Positions 25,163 through 34,371 of a stretch of 64,000 nucleotides of DNA are shown here, in pieces. The position numbers were made by a program, and so were the translations under genes. Position 1 is the stretch's first letter, and each line of letters opens with the position of its first letter. The notes under the pieces are model-generated. The model saw only the letters and a list, made by a program, of their open reading frames with translations. It had not been told where the DNA came from and did not search any database. The stretch covers positions 62,001-126,000 of the forward strand of contig CAXXCR010000012.1 in assembly GCA_963668015.2 (NCBI GenBank), in the 5' to 3' direction. Origin of the DNA: Ilyobacter_A sp963668015. Its GTDB lineage: Bacteria > Fusobacteriota > Fusobacteriia > Fusobacteriales > Fusobacteriaceae.

Positions 25163-25927
25163 ATGGAAGATAAAACTATAAGACTGGAGATTGAAGACTT
25201 CAATTTCTATTACGGTAAATTTCAAGCTTTAAAAGATGTTAATATGCAAATCGAAAAAAATAAAGTCACAGCACTGATAGGACCTTCAGGATGTGGTAAA
25301 TCAACATTTTTAAGGTCTATAAATAGGATGAATGACCTGATTGAGAGTTCTATATATCAAGGGAATATAAAACTTGACGGTAAAAATATATTTGATAAAA
25401 AATACGATATAGTCGAGCTGAGAAAAAAGATAGGTATGGTTTTTCAAAGACCGAACCCATTTCCTAAATCAATATATGAAAATATAATATACGGACCTAA
25501 GCTTCACGGTGAAACAGACAAAGGAAAACTTATGGAGATAGTTGAAAGCTCTCTAAAATCAGTTGCACTATGGGACGAAGTAAAGGACAAACTTCACCAG
25601 TCAGCTTTAGGACTTTCTGGAGGACAGCAACAAAGACTTTGTATAGCCAGAGCCATAGCGGTGGAACCTGAGATACTCTTAATGGACGAACCTACATCTG
25701 CACTTGACCCTATATCAACTGCAAAAATCGAGGAACTTATTAGAGAATTGGAAAAAGATTATACTATACTTATAGTAACTCACAACATGCAGCAGGCAGC
25801 AAGAATATCTGACTACACGGCATTTTTCTACCAGGGTATAGTTGAAGAGTTCGATAAGACCGAAACTATATTCACAAAACCGAATAATAAAAAGACAGAG
25901 GATTACATAACAGGTAAATTTGGATAA
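25163..25927 (+). CDS. pstB: phosphate ABC transporter ATP-binding protein
   Basis: The ATPase driving phosphate import. It is 254 residues with Walker A GPSGCGKST, Q-loop VFQRPNPFP, signature LSGGQQQRLCIARA, Walker B ILLMDEPTSALD and H-loop THNMQQA. The RPNPFP phrase after the Q-loop glutamine is typical of PstB. It sits between pstA and phoU with ribosome site GAGGGAGG. Confidence 0.97.
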   Translation: MEDKTIRLEIEDFNFYYGKFQALKDVNMQIEKNKVTALIGPSGCGKSTFLRSINRMNDLIESSIYQGNIKLDGKNIFDKKYDIVELRKKIGMVFQRPNPFPKSIYENIIYGPKLHGETDKGKLMEIVESSLKSVALWDEVKDKLHQSALGLSGGQQQRLCIARAIAVEPEILLMDEPTSALDPISTAKIEELIRELEKDYTILIVTHNMQQAARISDYTAFFYQGIVEEFDKTETIFTKPNNKKTEDYITGKFG

Positions 25928-25946
25928 AATTATATAGGGGGTAAAG

Positions 25947-26627
25947 ATGAAAAACCTTAGAGAGCATATAGAGAGTATCAACGAAAAGACAATGGAAATG
26001 TCTAAAAACATAGAAAGAGTAATGAGGATCAGCAAGGATATATATGAAAAAGATGAGTTCGACAGAAAACTCTACGGAGAAACTATGGTAATAGAAGAGG
26101 AGATAAACCTCTTGGAAGTAGATATAAGAGAGGAATGCATAAAGACAATCGCAATGTTTCAGCCTGCAGCTTCAGATTTGAGAGCTTTGGTAGGTTTTAT
26201 GGATATAGCCAAATTTCTTGAGAGAATAGCAGACCTTTTGAAGGGTAATCTAAAGCTTCTGAAGAGGATCTCAAAACAGGATATCATGCTTGACAGCAAC
26301 ATAAAATCTGTAATAGAGATGTCGGACAAGGTACACTCTATATATGAGCTTTACCTTAATGCATTCAGCAACGGAGACCTGAGCTCAGTGTATATGCTGT
26401 TTGGAATGGATGAGGAGATTGATGAGTGCAGAGTAAAAATAATTGAGGAAGTAAAAGAGAAAATTAGAGATGACAATAGCTATCTAGACCTTGCAGTGGA
26501 AATACTACTTATATCGTACAAGGTTGAGAGAATATCTGACAAAATAATGAACCTGGCAAAGTCCCTTGTATACATATACAAAGGGGAAGATATGAGACAG
26601 AAAGAGATAGAAGCTGGAAAAAGTTAA
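25947..26627 (+). CDS. phoU: phosphate-specific transport accessory protein
   Basis: A 226-residue all-helical protein with two PhoU repeats, which links PstSCAB activity to the PhoR kinase. Metal-binding helix motifs are seen as EEEINLLEVDIREECIKTIA and FMDIAKFLERIADL in repeat 1, and LEISYKVERISDKIMNLAK-like sequence in repeat 2. It ends the transport operon; a promoter for phoB follows within 10 bases. Confidence 0.93.
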   Translation: MKNLREHIESINEKTMEMSKNIERVMRISKDIYEKDEFDRKLYGETMVIEEEINLLEVDIREECIKTIAMFQPAASDLRALVGFMDIAKFLERIADLLKGNLKLLKRISKQDIMLDSNIKSVIEMSDKVHSIYELYLNAFSNGDLSSVYMLFGMDEEIDECRVKIIEEVKEKIRDDNSYLDLAVEILLISYKVERISDKIMNLAKSLVYIYKGEDMRQKEIEAGKS

Positions 26628-26635
26628 TAGATTAT

Positions 26636-26715
26636 TTGTAAATTAAAAAAAAGATGTTATAATTTGTTATGAGCAGTTTACAGCTGCTCGTTTTTTGAAA
26701 AGGGGGAAGGAGCAG
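26636..26715 (+). promoter_or_regulatory. phoB promoter and leader with two alternative hairpins
   Basis: TTGTAA (26636-26641), 16 bases, TATAAT (26658-26663). Transcription should begin just before GAGCAG (26671-26676), which pairs with CTGCTC (26684-26689) and is followed by six T, a minimal terminator at the very start of the RNA. A second GAGCAG at 26710-26715 overlaps the AAGGAG ribosome site and could pair with the same CTGCTC instead. Confidence 0.5.
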
Positions 26716-26718
26716 GTT

Positions 26719-27396
26719 GTGAAAGTATTAGTAGTAGAAGACGACCTTGAAATACAACAATTAATATCATATTTTTTCCAAAAAGAGGGGTATGAAGTAT
26801 ACTCTACAGCTGACGGTTTGGACGGTCTAAAAAAAGTCAAAACAACAAAACCGGATCTTGTAGTCCTGGATATAATGCTTCCAAGCCTAGACGGGAAAAA
26901 CTTTACAAAGATAGTAAGAGAAATGCCTGAGCAGTACGGAGATCCCAAAATTGTTATGTTAACAGCTAAAACCGATATAGATGACGTCTTGGACGGACTT
27001 GAGATGGGTGCCAACGACTATATGAGGAAACCATTTGACCCGAGAGAACTTGTTATACGTAGTAAAAAGCTTATGGAAACAACAACTAAAAAGGATAAGA
27101 AGTATAAGTTTAAATCAGTGGTATTAGACGACAGCAGGCACACAGTTTATGAAAGTAACACTGAAATAGAACTGTCAAAAAAAGAGTACGACCTATTAAA
27201 ATGCCTTATGAAGAACGAAGGTATAGTAATGACAAGGGAAAGGATACTTGATCTTGTGTGGCAGTCTAACTACTATTCCGGAGACAGATCAGTAGATATC
27301 TATATTGCAAAATTGAGAGACAAGCTCAAGTCCATCGCAAAAGATATTAAAACTGTAAAAGGGGTGGGTTACAAATTAGAAGAAAAGAAACTATAA
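26719..27396 (+). CDS. phoB: phosphate regulon response regulator (PhoB/PhoP type)
   Basis: A 225-residue OmpR-family DNA-binding response regulator. The receiver has acidic residues VVEDD, the phospho-acceptor in LVVLDIMLPSLDG, and lysine in MRKPF. The winged-helix C-terminus has LSKKEYDLLKCLMKNEG and the VDIYIAKLRDKL recognition region. Start GTG 26719 follows AAGGAG. Its position after pst-phoU and before a histidine kinase identifies it as the likely reader of the TTTACA Pho boxes upstream of the pst genes. Confidence 0.9.
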   Translation: MKVLVVEDDLEIQQLISYFFQKEGYEVYSTADGLDGLKKVKTTKPDLVVLDIMLPSLDGKNFTKIVREMPEQYGDPKIVMLTAKTDIDDVLDGLEMGANDYMRKPFDPRELVIRSKKLMETTTKKDKKYKFKSVVLDDSRHTVYESNTEIELSKKEYDLLKCLMKNEGIVMTRERILDLVWQSNYYSGDRSVDIYIAKLRDKLKSIAKDIKTVKGVGYKLEEKKL

Positions 27397-27404
27397 TTTT
27401 ATTT

Positions 27405-29063
27405 TTGATACTCGTTTTGGAGTATCTTTTTATCTATGGAAATATAGAAAAAATATCAAACCTAAACGCCCAACTTGCAAAACAGGGCCTTAAAAGTGAT
27501 GCACTTTTAATAAGAAACATAATAGATAAAAACGGCACTGAAAATTTTCAGATAGTGTCTGAAAATGTAGAGGCGCGTTTTACACTGATTGACCCTGACG
27601 GGACGGTACTCTACGACAGTGAAAAGAGAGGCGAAGAGGCAGAGCTTTCTAGCCACAAATATAGAGAGGAAGTACAGTCAGCTTATGCAGGCGAAGAGGG
27701 GTTCCACATAAGAATGAGTGAATCTGTCGGAAGAAAACTGGCTTACTATGCGGTACCGTATAATGAAGAGTTTATAATAAGGGTTGCAACTGAATATGCC
27801 TATGTGGAGAATGAAATACAAAAACTCATATTGATATATATATTGTTTTTCATAGTGCTGAACTCATTTATGGTTGTAAGTTACAGGTTTTATCTTAAAA
27901 ATTATCTTTATAAAAGACTTAAACAGATAAGAAAAGTATTGATAAAAGGAAGCGAACCTACGGGTGTAGATGTAAAAGGGGATAAGTTTTTAGGAGAATT
28001 CTGGGATGTTGTAAAAAAATGGCAGAGCAGAAACTTGAAAAACATGGTTAAGCTTGAAAACGAGAGGCAGAAGCTTAAAGAAGTAATATCTGTAGTCGAT
28101 ATGGGTATAATGGTTATAAACAATAAAAAAGAGATAATTTTGAGCAACAGTGTGCTGGGAATTATTTTAAGTGAAGGTGAGTCACGTCAATATTATAACA
28201 GGGTGAAGTATATAGAGTTGATACACTTTATAGACGAACTTTTGGAAAAAAAGGAAGCTTTGAAAAAAGATATCTACCTGAATAAAATAAACAAGCATTA
28301 TGTTGTAGAGGGCAAGTATCTTGAATTGCGACAGCATTACTTGGTTACATTTAAAGATGTAAGCAGGAGCAGGGAGCTTTTGGATATACAGAGAAACTTT
28401 ATAAGTAATATTAGTCACGAATTAAAAACCCCACTTTCCAATATAAAAGGGTATTTGATAGCTATAGAGGATGAAAAAGACGAGTTTATGAGAAAGCAGT
28501 TTTTCAAAATAGTGCACAATAACATCGAGAAGTTAGAGAACATCATAATGGATTTTTTAAACATATCCAAAATAGAGAGCAGCAAGATATTGAATGTGCA
28601 GTCTAAGCCGTTTAGCGAGGTAAAGCATGATCTGGAAAGAATACTAAGGGGAAAAATAAATAAGAGGAACGCAAAGATAGAGTATGATGTCAAACTTAAT
28701 AATAAAGACGAGCTCATGAGTATGGATTTTGAAAAGCTGAACACCATACTTAAGAACCTTGCTGAAAATGCCATAGTGTACAATAATAAGGAAAACCCTC
28801 TTGTAAAAATAATTATTACAGAGCAGGCAGGACTATATGAAATAAGCGTAAAAGACAACGGGATAGGGATACAGCAGGAGGACCAAAAAAATATATTTGA
28901 CCGTTTCTATAGGGTTGACAAGGCGAGAACCAGCAATATAGCCGGAACCGGTCTTGGGCTGTCAATAGTGCAGGAGCTTGTAAATGTCTGCGGTGGAGAG
29001 ATAGAGCTAAATTCTAAGGAAGGCGAGGGCAGCGAGTTTAAATTCACCATATTAAAAGTATAA
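27405..29063 (+). CDS. phoR: phosphate regulon sensor histidine kinase
   Basis: A membrane histidine kinase of about 550-560 residues: an N-terminal membrane helix, an extracytoplasmic sensor (about 120 residues), a second helix (LILIYILFFIVLNSFMVVS), a PAS-like segment, and a DHp domain with phospho-acceptor FISNISHELKTPLSNIKG. The ATPase motifs are N box LKNLAENAIVYNN, VKDNGIGIQ and GTGLGLSIVQEL. The first in-frame usual start is TTG 27405, which lacks a ribosome site and clips the first helix. An in-frame ATT at 27375 has AAGGGGTGG upstream and would restore it, overlapping phoB. It partners phoB. Confidence 0.88.
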   Translation: MILVLEYLFIYGNIEKISNLNAQLAKQGLKSDALLIRNIIDKNGTENFQIVSENVEARFTLIDPDGTVLYDSEKRGEEAELSSHKYREEVQSAYAGEEGFHIRMSESVGRKLAYYAVPYNEEFIIRVATEYAYVENEIQKLILIYILFFIVLNSFMVVSYRFYLKNYLYKRLKQIRKVLIKGSEPTGVDVKGDKFLGEFWDVVKKWQSRNLKNMVKLENERQKLKEVISVVDMGIMVINNKKEIILSNSVLGIILSEGESRQYYNRVKYIELIHFIDELLEKKEALKKDIYLNKINKHYVVEGKYLELRQHYLVTFKDVSRSRELLDIQRNFISNISHELKTPLSNIKGYLIAIEDEKDEFMRKQFFKIVHNNIEKLENIIMDFLNISKIESSKILNVQSKPFSEVKHDLERILRGKINKRNAKIEYDVKLNNKDELMSMDFEKLNTILKNLAENAIVYNNKENPLVKIIITEQAGLYEISVKDNGIGIQQEDQKNIFDRFYRVDKARTSNIAGTGLGLSIVQELVNVCGGEIELNSKEGEGSEFKFTILKV

Positions 29064-29104
29064 AGGTTTTATAAAAAAAAACTTTAACTATCAAAGTTTA
29101 TTTC

Positions 29105-29133
29105 TTGACAACTATTCTAATATCTGCTATATT
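29105..29133 (+). promoter_or_regulatory. strong promoter of the feo unit
   Basis: TTGACA (29105-29110), 17 bases, TATATT (29128-29133). The surrounding AT-rich palindromic bases could hold a Fur-type site, but none matches the consensus well. Confidence 0.75.
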
Positions 29134-29193
29134 ATTAATAGAAAATATTTTATGTAGAATTCAAAATAATTTAAATTTTGGAAGGTGAATCTT

Positions 29194-29418
29194 ATGACTC
29201 AAGCTATAGTTTTTGCCGATAAAAACAAGAATCTTATTATAGAGGAAATAAGAGGCGGAAGAGGAGTTAAGAAAAAGCTCGTTGACAGGGGTTTTTGTAT
29301 AGGAAGCCACGTATGCATACTCAAAGACGAGAATTCAAACTTTGTTGTAAAAACAAACAACAGCAAGTTTGTCTTGGGATTTGGGCTTGCAAGCAAGATA
29401 ATAGTAAAAGAGATTTAA
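29194..29418 (+). CDS. FeoA domain protein, first copy
   Basis: A 74-residue SH3-like FeoA protein (KLVDRGFCIGSHVCILKDE, then NSKFVLGFGLASKIIV), an accessory of the ferrous iron transporter FeoB. ATG 29194 is taken because GGAAGGTGA precedes it. A hairpin terminator lies between this gene and the second feoA, so part of the transcripts may stop here. Confidence 0.82.
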   Translation: MTQAIVFADKNKNLIIEEIRGGRGVKKKLVDRGFCIGSHVCILKDENSNFVVKTNNSKFVLGFGLASKIIVKEI

Positions 29419-29458
29419 TAAAAAACTGCAATCTTGAAAGGGATTGTAGTTTTATTTA
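29419..29458 (+). terminator. hairpin between the two feoA genes
   Basis: AAAACTGCAATC pairs with GATTGTAGTTTT around a short loop, then TATTT. Confidence 0.7.
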
Positions 29459-29529
29459 AAGAAAAGCTTTGATTGACAAAATATTTTACTTTTATATTCA
29501 AAATTTTGCTTAGGATTACAGGAGGAATT

Positions 29530-29763
29530 ATGAAGCTTACAGAACTAAAAAGAGGACAAAAAGCTAAAATAGTTAAGATAGGAAAGGTTGGAGAGCTGAA
29601 AAAAAGGCTCGTGGCCATGGGTGTAACGGCAGGTGAGGAGATAAAGTTTGAGAGAAACGCTCCCCTTGGAGACCCTCAGCAGTATATTGTAAAGGGTACA
29701 GGTGTAGCCATAAGAAAAGAAGATGCAAAAAATATTGAGATAGAACATATAGAAAAAGATTAA
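29530..29763 (+). CDS. feoA: ferrous iron transport protein A, second copy
   Basis: A 77-residue FeoA: LTELKRGQKAKIVKIGKVGELKKR-type opening (in shorter form LKRGQKAKIV), RLVAMGVTAGEEIKF, and LGDPQQYIVKGTGVAIRKED, which is the standard FeoA C-terminal pattern. ATG 29530 follows an ideal AGGAGG. It lies 25 bases before feoB, so it is the canonical partner, while the copy at 29194 is more divergent. Confidence 0.92.
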   Translation: MKLTELKRGQKAKIVKIGKVGELKKRLVAMGVTAGEEIKFERNAPLGDPQQYIVKGTGVAIRKEDAKNIEIEHIEKD

Positions 29764-29788
29764 TAGGCAGATAGAGAGGAGCAAAAAA

Positions 29789-32003
29789 GTGATAAAGATA
29801 GCATTTGCAGGAAATCCAAACGTAGGGAAAACTGCTCTTATAAATGCCGTTGCTGGTTCAAAACTTAAGGTGGGAAACTGGCCGGGTGTTACAGTTGAAA
29901 AAAAAGAAGCTGAATTTGAGTTTAACGGGGAAAAGATAAATCTCATAGACCTTCCAGGTGTGTACAGTTTAAGCCCTTACACAATAGAGGAAAAGGTTAC
30001 AAGAGATTTCATAATAAATGAAAACCCAGACGTTATAATAAACGTGGTGGACTCTACAAACCTTGAAAGAAACCTATACTTGACTATGCTTTTGAAAGAA
30101 CTAGGGAAGCCCAATGGTTATGGCGCTTAACTTTTTAGATGAGTTTGAGAAATTAAATTATACCCTTGACAGAATGAGTTTTGAAAAACATCTTGAGATG
30201 GACGCTGTCCCTACTAGTGCTGTGAAGAACAAGGGGATAGAAGAACTTTTGGGAAAAGCCCTTGAGGTTGCCAAGAGGCATAAGGAGCAAAAACACCTTG
30301 TGTACGAGCTTAGATTTGACAAGTATGTGGAAGATCAGATCAGAAAAGTAAGAGAACTGGTAAACTCTGATTCCAAGTTTGACAAGGTAAAGTTAAAATA
30401 TGCAGAAGATTTTATAGTGATAAAACTTTTAGAGCAGGATTCTTATTTTTTAGAGAAGTTATCCAGCGAGTACTCCATAGATGCAGAGGGGCTTGTTGAT
30501 GAGAAGATACAGGTTATAGAAGATAAGTTTGACGAGGACACAGAAACAGTGTTTGCAGAAGCAAGGTACGGAGCGGTAAAAGGTGTACTGGCACGTACAC
30601 TGAAAACTTCTATGAAGACAAGGCTTGAGTTTACAGATAAAGTGGATAAGTTGCTTTTAAACAAATATTTTGGACTTTTCGCATTCTTTGGGATGATGAG
30701 TCTGGTGTTTATGTTTACATTTAACGGAAGCGGCCCTTTAATAGATTGGGTGGACGGTTTTATAGCTGATTATATAGGTAAATATGTTGAGATTCTTGTT
30801 ACAGGGACTCCTGACTGGCTTTACTCACTAGTTATGGACGGGATAATAGCTGGTGTAGGAGGAGTTTTGGTTTTCGTGCCGCTACTGTTATTTTTATACT
30901 TTTTCCTGGCAGTTCTTGAAGAGAGCGGGTATATGTCCAGGGTAGCATTTTTAATGGACAGGGTAATGAAAAACCTGGGATTAAACGGTAAGGCTTTTGT
31001 ACCTATGGTTTTGGGATTCGGTTGTTCTGTGCCGGCTATATACGCAACAAGGACGCTTGAGGATGAAAAATCAAGAAAATTAACAGCAGTGATGGCACCG
31101 TTTATGTCTTGTGGAGCGAGGCTACCGGTATACGCCCTGTTTACAGCTGCATTTTTCAGCAAAACAGCAGGTCTAGTAGTTTTAAGTCTTTATATGACCG
31201 GTATAATTGTAGCAATTCTTGTGGCCTTGATATTAAAGAGGTTCCCTAGTTTTGCAATAGATGAAAAGGCACTTTTAATAGAACTTCCTCCGTATAGGAT
31301 ACCTACTTTGAAAATGCTATGGAACTCTATGTGGGAAAGAACTTCTGAGTACATAAAAAAAGCAGTAACAATAATAATGGGTGTAATGATAATTTTATGG
31401 GGTCTTATGTATTTCCCTAACAACGGAGACACAAAAACATCATATTTAGGGACAAGTGCCAAGTTGATACAGCCTATAATGAAACCTACAGGATTTGCAG
31501 ACAGATGGGAAACTGTGGCAGCAGTACCACCTAGTATCATAGCCAAAGAGGTTGTGGTAGGATTTATGGGGCAGGTATTGATGGACGAAGCACCAGATGA
31601 AGAAGAGATAGAGGAATTAGAAGTAGAAGAGACTACGTTTATAGAAGATACAATAGACCAGATTAAAGGACTTGGAGTGGCACTAAAGGACTCAGTTTAC
31701 AGTATGCTGAGCTTTGACATGGCAGGCTTGTTTACACCTCCTAGCGAGGAAGAACTGGAACAGGAAGCTGAGGGGATAGTAGCGGCTACATCGAAACTTT
31801 GGGAAGGAGATCCAAAAGCAAGTTTAAAAGCGTTTTCGTTTATGGTATTTATACTATTGGTTGTACCGTGTGTAGTAACTTTGGCAGCTATTCAGCATGA
31901 GTTTGGAACAAAGTTTATGATGTTTGTTATAGCGGTAATGACGATAGTTCCATATATAGCTTGTACTTTGATCTACCAGCTTGGAAGTTTGTTATTTTAT
32001 TAG
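29789..32003 (+). CDS. feoB: ferrous iron transport protein B, one-base insertion as sequenced
   Basis: The inner-membrane Fe(II) transporter with an N-terminal G domain. G1 is GNPNVGKTALI, G3 is DLPGVYSL, and G4 follows the break as ALNFLDEF. The frame opens at GTG 29789, runs to about 30112 (LLKELGKP), then shifts; the remainder is open from 30113 to 32003. Removing one C from CCC at 30110-30112 gives a continuous protein of about 737 residues. The membrane part has the Gate motifs with conserved cysteines (GFGCSVPAIYATRTL, and MSCGARLPVYALF) and about eight helices. A flexible acidic insertion (DEAPDEEEIEELEVEE) lies near residues 590-610. Confidence 0.93.
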
Positions 32004-32037
32004 ATGAGCTCATATATTTTAAAATGAGGGATGCAGT

Positions 32038-32205
32038 ATGAAAACAGTGATAGTTTTAGTGATAGTGGGAGTTATTGCATTTTATTCCATAAGAAGCGTT
32101 ATAAAATCATTTAAGGGTGAGGGAGGATGCAGTTGTTCAGATTGCTGCCCGGGTAAAAAAGATCCCGACAGCAGCTGTTGTTCGGATAAAAAAACAAAAA
32201 AATAA
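32038..32205 (+). CDS. FeoB-associated Cys-rich membrane protein
   Basis: A 55-residue protein just after feoB: a single N-terminal membrane helix (VIVLVIVGVIAFYSIRSVI), then a cytoplasmic tail rich in cysteine (GGCSCSDCC and DSSCCSDKK) ending in lysines. This is the known FeoB-associated Cys-rich family, thought to help Fe(II) transfer. It is followed by a terminator, ending the feo unit. Confidence 0.88.
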   Translation: MKTVIVLVIVGVIAFYSIRSVIKSFKGEGGCSCSDCCPGKKDPDSSCCSDKKTKK

Positions 32206-32208
32206 TTT

Positions 32209-32242
32209 ATATATACAGTAGCTTTGCTGCTGTATATATTTT
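32209..32242 (+). terminator. terminator ending the feo unit
   Basis: ATATACAGTAGC pairs with GCTGCTGTATAT (one G-U) around TTT, followed by a T run. Confidence 0.85.
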
Positions 32243-32296
32243 AGAAAAATACTTTGAAAATCAAAATTAAAGAAAGACGAAGCAGGTGTAGGGTTT

Positions 32297-32800
32297 ATGA
32301 AAATAGGAGTTTTTTACGGTTCAACAACAGGGGATACAGAGGAACTGGCTAAAAAATTGGGTGAGAGACTGGAAGCTGAAGTGTATAACGTAGAAGATGG
32401 CTTGGAAAAAATAGAAGACTTTGAACTTATTTTATTAGGATCATCTACCTGGGGTCTTGGAGAAATTCAAGAGGACTGGTGGGTTTGGGTAAATGTTTTA
32501 AAGACGCTTGATCTGAGAGGGAAAAAGGTAGGAGTTTTTGGTACCGGGGATTCCGTATCATATTCTGAAACTTTTGCAAACGCTTTGGCTGTTTTAGCGG
32601 ATGCTGCTACAGAAGCTGGAGCAAAAATTGTAGGATGTATGGATAAAAAGTGTTATGAAGGTGTGGAAAAAAGTAGAGCTATAAGAGAAGATAAGTTAAT
32701 AGGCTTAGCAGTTGATCAAATTAATCAGCCCAAATTAACCGAAAAAAGAGTTGAATGGTGGATAGAAAGTTTGATATGTGAAACAAAAAGGGGGATATAG
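32297..32800 (+). CDS. flavodoxin, divergent copy
   Basis: A 167-residue FMN electron carrier. The FMN phosphate loop is YGSTTGDTEELA, the isoalloxazine loops are GSSTWGLGEIQEDWW (with Trp) and GTGDSVSYSETF. It differs from the second flavodoxin at 33409 by a WWVWVN insertion-like change near residue 70. Flavodoxins often replace ferredoxin when iron is short, which suits its place after the feo genes. DUF2325 follows after 2 bases. Confidence 0.92.
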   Translation: MKIGVFYGSTTGDTEELAKKLGERLEAEVYNVEDGLEKIEDFELILLGSSTWGLGEIQEDWWVWVNVLKTLDLRGKKVGVFGTGDSVSYSETFANALAVLADAATEAGAKIVGCMDKKCYEGVEKSRAIREDKLIGLAVDQINQPKLTEKRVEWWIESLICETKRGI

Positions 32801-32802
32801 TT

Positions 32803-33081
32803 ATGCGAATTGCTTTAGTTGGCGGAGTGAAAGGCATAGAGAGAGAGTATAAAGACGTTTTTCAGGCATGTGATTTTAAGTGTAAAATTTTTAATACCAA
32901 GTGCCCGCAGTTCGACAAAAAAATAAAAAATTGTGATGCGTGTATACTTTTTACAAACACGGTAAGCCATAAGCTTTCAAAAGAGAGCTTCAAAGTCTGT
33001 AAAAAGAACAATATAAATTTGATAAGGGTTCATTCCAGCAGTATTAATAAGCTGAAAGAAGTATTGAAGAATATTGTATAG
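32803..33081 (+). CDS. DUF2325 family protein
   Basis: A 92-residue protein matching DUF2325: IALVGGVKGIEREYKDV at the start, a central CDACILFTNTVSHKLS, and KKNNINLIRVHSSSINKL at the end. The function of the family is unknown. It starts 3 bases after the flavodoxin stop, so the two are translated together. Confidence 0.8.
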   Translation: MRIALVGGVKGIEREYKDVFQACDFKCKIFNTKCPQFDKKIKNCDACILFTNTVSHKLSKESFKVCKKNNINLIRVHSSSINKLKEVLKNIV

Positions 33082-33408
33082 GACTCAGTTAATTGATTAT
33101 ATATCTTTTTACAAAATTGGCTTACGTTGGAAAATATATTTAAACATTGAGGATGCTTTTAAAAATTTGTTGTAGAGCTGAACTTAGGCATTTTTAACAA
33201 ATGATTAGCTGAGACGGAAAAAATACTAGTTTCAATATCAGCTATATTTATCGCAGCCTATTATTTAAAAAGTGTCAGTGCTTCTAAATTTAGGAAATTG
33301 TACTAATAAAAATTCAGCTGACAAATTTTGAGAATTATGAGGCAGACTTAGTTTAATAAATTTTCTATCGATTAGTAAGTACAAAACAAAGAAACGGGAG
33401 TGATTTAA
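33082..33408 (+). other. intergenic region, no gene seen
   Basis: 327 AT-rich bases between DUF2325 and the second flavodoxin. I see no open frame with a ribosome site, no terminator with a T run, and no match to the dispersed repeats. Confidence 0.5.
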
Positions 33409-33897
33409 GTGAAAACAGGAATTTTTTACGGATCAACTATGGGAATAACTGAGGTTGTGGCAAAAAAAATAGGCGAAGAATTGGATGCTGAAGTTTTTAA
33501 TGTGGCAGACGGACTAGATAAGATATCCAGCTTTGATCTCATACTTTTAGGATCGTCCACGTGGGGATTTGGAGACCTTCAAGATGACTGGGTGGCAGCT
33601 ATAGACACACTTAAAGAAAGCAATTTAAACGACAAAAAAGTTGCAGTTTTCGGTACCGGTGATGCGATTTGCTATCCAGATACGTTTGTGGATGCACTGG
33701 CATTTCTGGCAGAAGCCGCCAAAGAAGCTGGAGCTGACATTATAGGGAAAGTCAGCAAAGACGGGTACGATTTTTCTACTAGCAGGGCACTTGAAGGTGA
33801 GGAGCTTATAGGGCTTGCGGTAGATGAGAATAACCAGGCAGATATGACGGATGATAGGATTTTGGATTGGGTAACTAAACTTAAGAGAGAGTTTTAA
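33409..33897 (+). CDS. flavodoxin
   Basis: A 162-residue FMN electron carrier: YGSTMGITEVVA phosphate loop, GSSTWGFGDLQDDW and GTGDAICYPDTF flavin loops. It looks like the standard member compared with the copy at 32297. The start is GTG 33409 behind CGGGAGTG. It is followed, beyond a repeat element, by DUF2023, a family that often neighbours flavodoxins. Confidence 0.94.
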   Translation: MKTGIFYGSTMGITEVVAKKIGEELDAEVFNVADGLDKISSFDLILLGSSTWGFGDLQDDWVAAIDTLKESNLNDKKVAVFGTGDAICYPDTFVDALAFLAEAAKEAGADIIGKVSKDGYDFSTSRALEGEELIGLAVDENNQADMTDDRILDWVTKLKREF

Positions 33898-33947
33898 ATT
33901 TTTAGTTGGAGAAACAATAGATACATTTTATATTTAATTATTAAATA

Positions 33948-34272
33948 GCTTGAGTTGCTGTTTGTGATTAAATTAAAATATTGAATTTCTGAGAATATTT
34001 TTGCACACAGAGTTTCACAGAGAAATCCTTAAGTCAAAAGATTTATTCTTTGTCACGAATTACACGAATCTCACAAATGATTCAAAACCTTGAAAATTAA
34101 AGATTTTTAGTAAGCCTCTGTGAAGGTCACTCTTTTCCTCCGTGCAATTCTGTGACCAATTTTTTGACTTTCTATTCGTGATAATTAGTGCGATTCGTGA
34201 CCAAAAAAGTTTTTATATCCTTACAAGAAATTCAGTAATTTATTGCAATAATTTTAAACAGCAGCTTGATCT
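33948..34272 (+). repeat. dispersed palindromic repeat, copy B (core in orientation 2)
   Basis: The outer ends TTGAGTTGCTGTTT (from about 33950) and AAACAGCAGCTTGA (to about 34270) are inverted repeats. The flanks match copy A in the same direction. The 147-base core (34007-34153), bounded by ACAGAGTTTCACAGAG and CTCCGTGCAATTCTGT, is the reverse complement of the copy A core with only a few changes. Confidence 0.9.
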
Positions 34273-34371
34273 AAGATCAGAAAAATCTGAGTTTGCTAAA
34301 GTTTTTAGAAATTATTTAAAGTATAGGGGGCGATTTATCCCCGTTTTGAAAATATCCAAGGGGGGATAAAG

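Noticed and set aside
34142..34369. 75-residue open frame in repeat copy B
   Set aside because: It lies across the repeat and its flank, has no ribosome site, and the translation is not conserved in copy A because the core is inverted.
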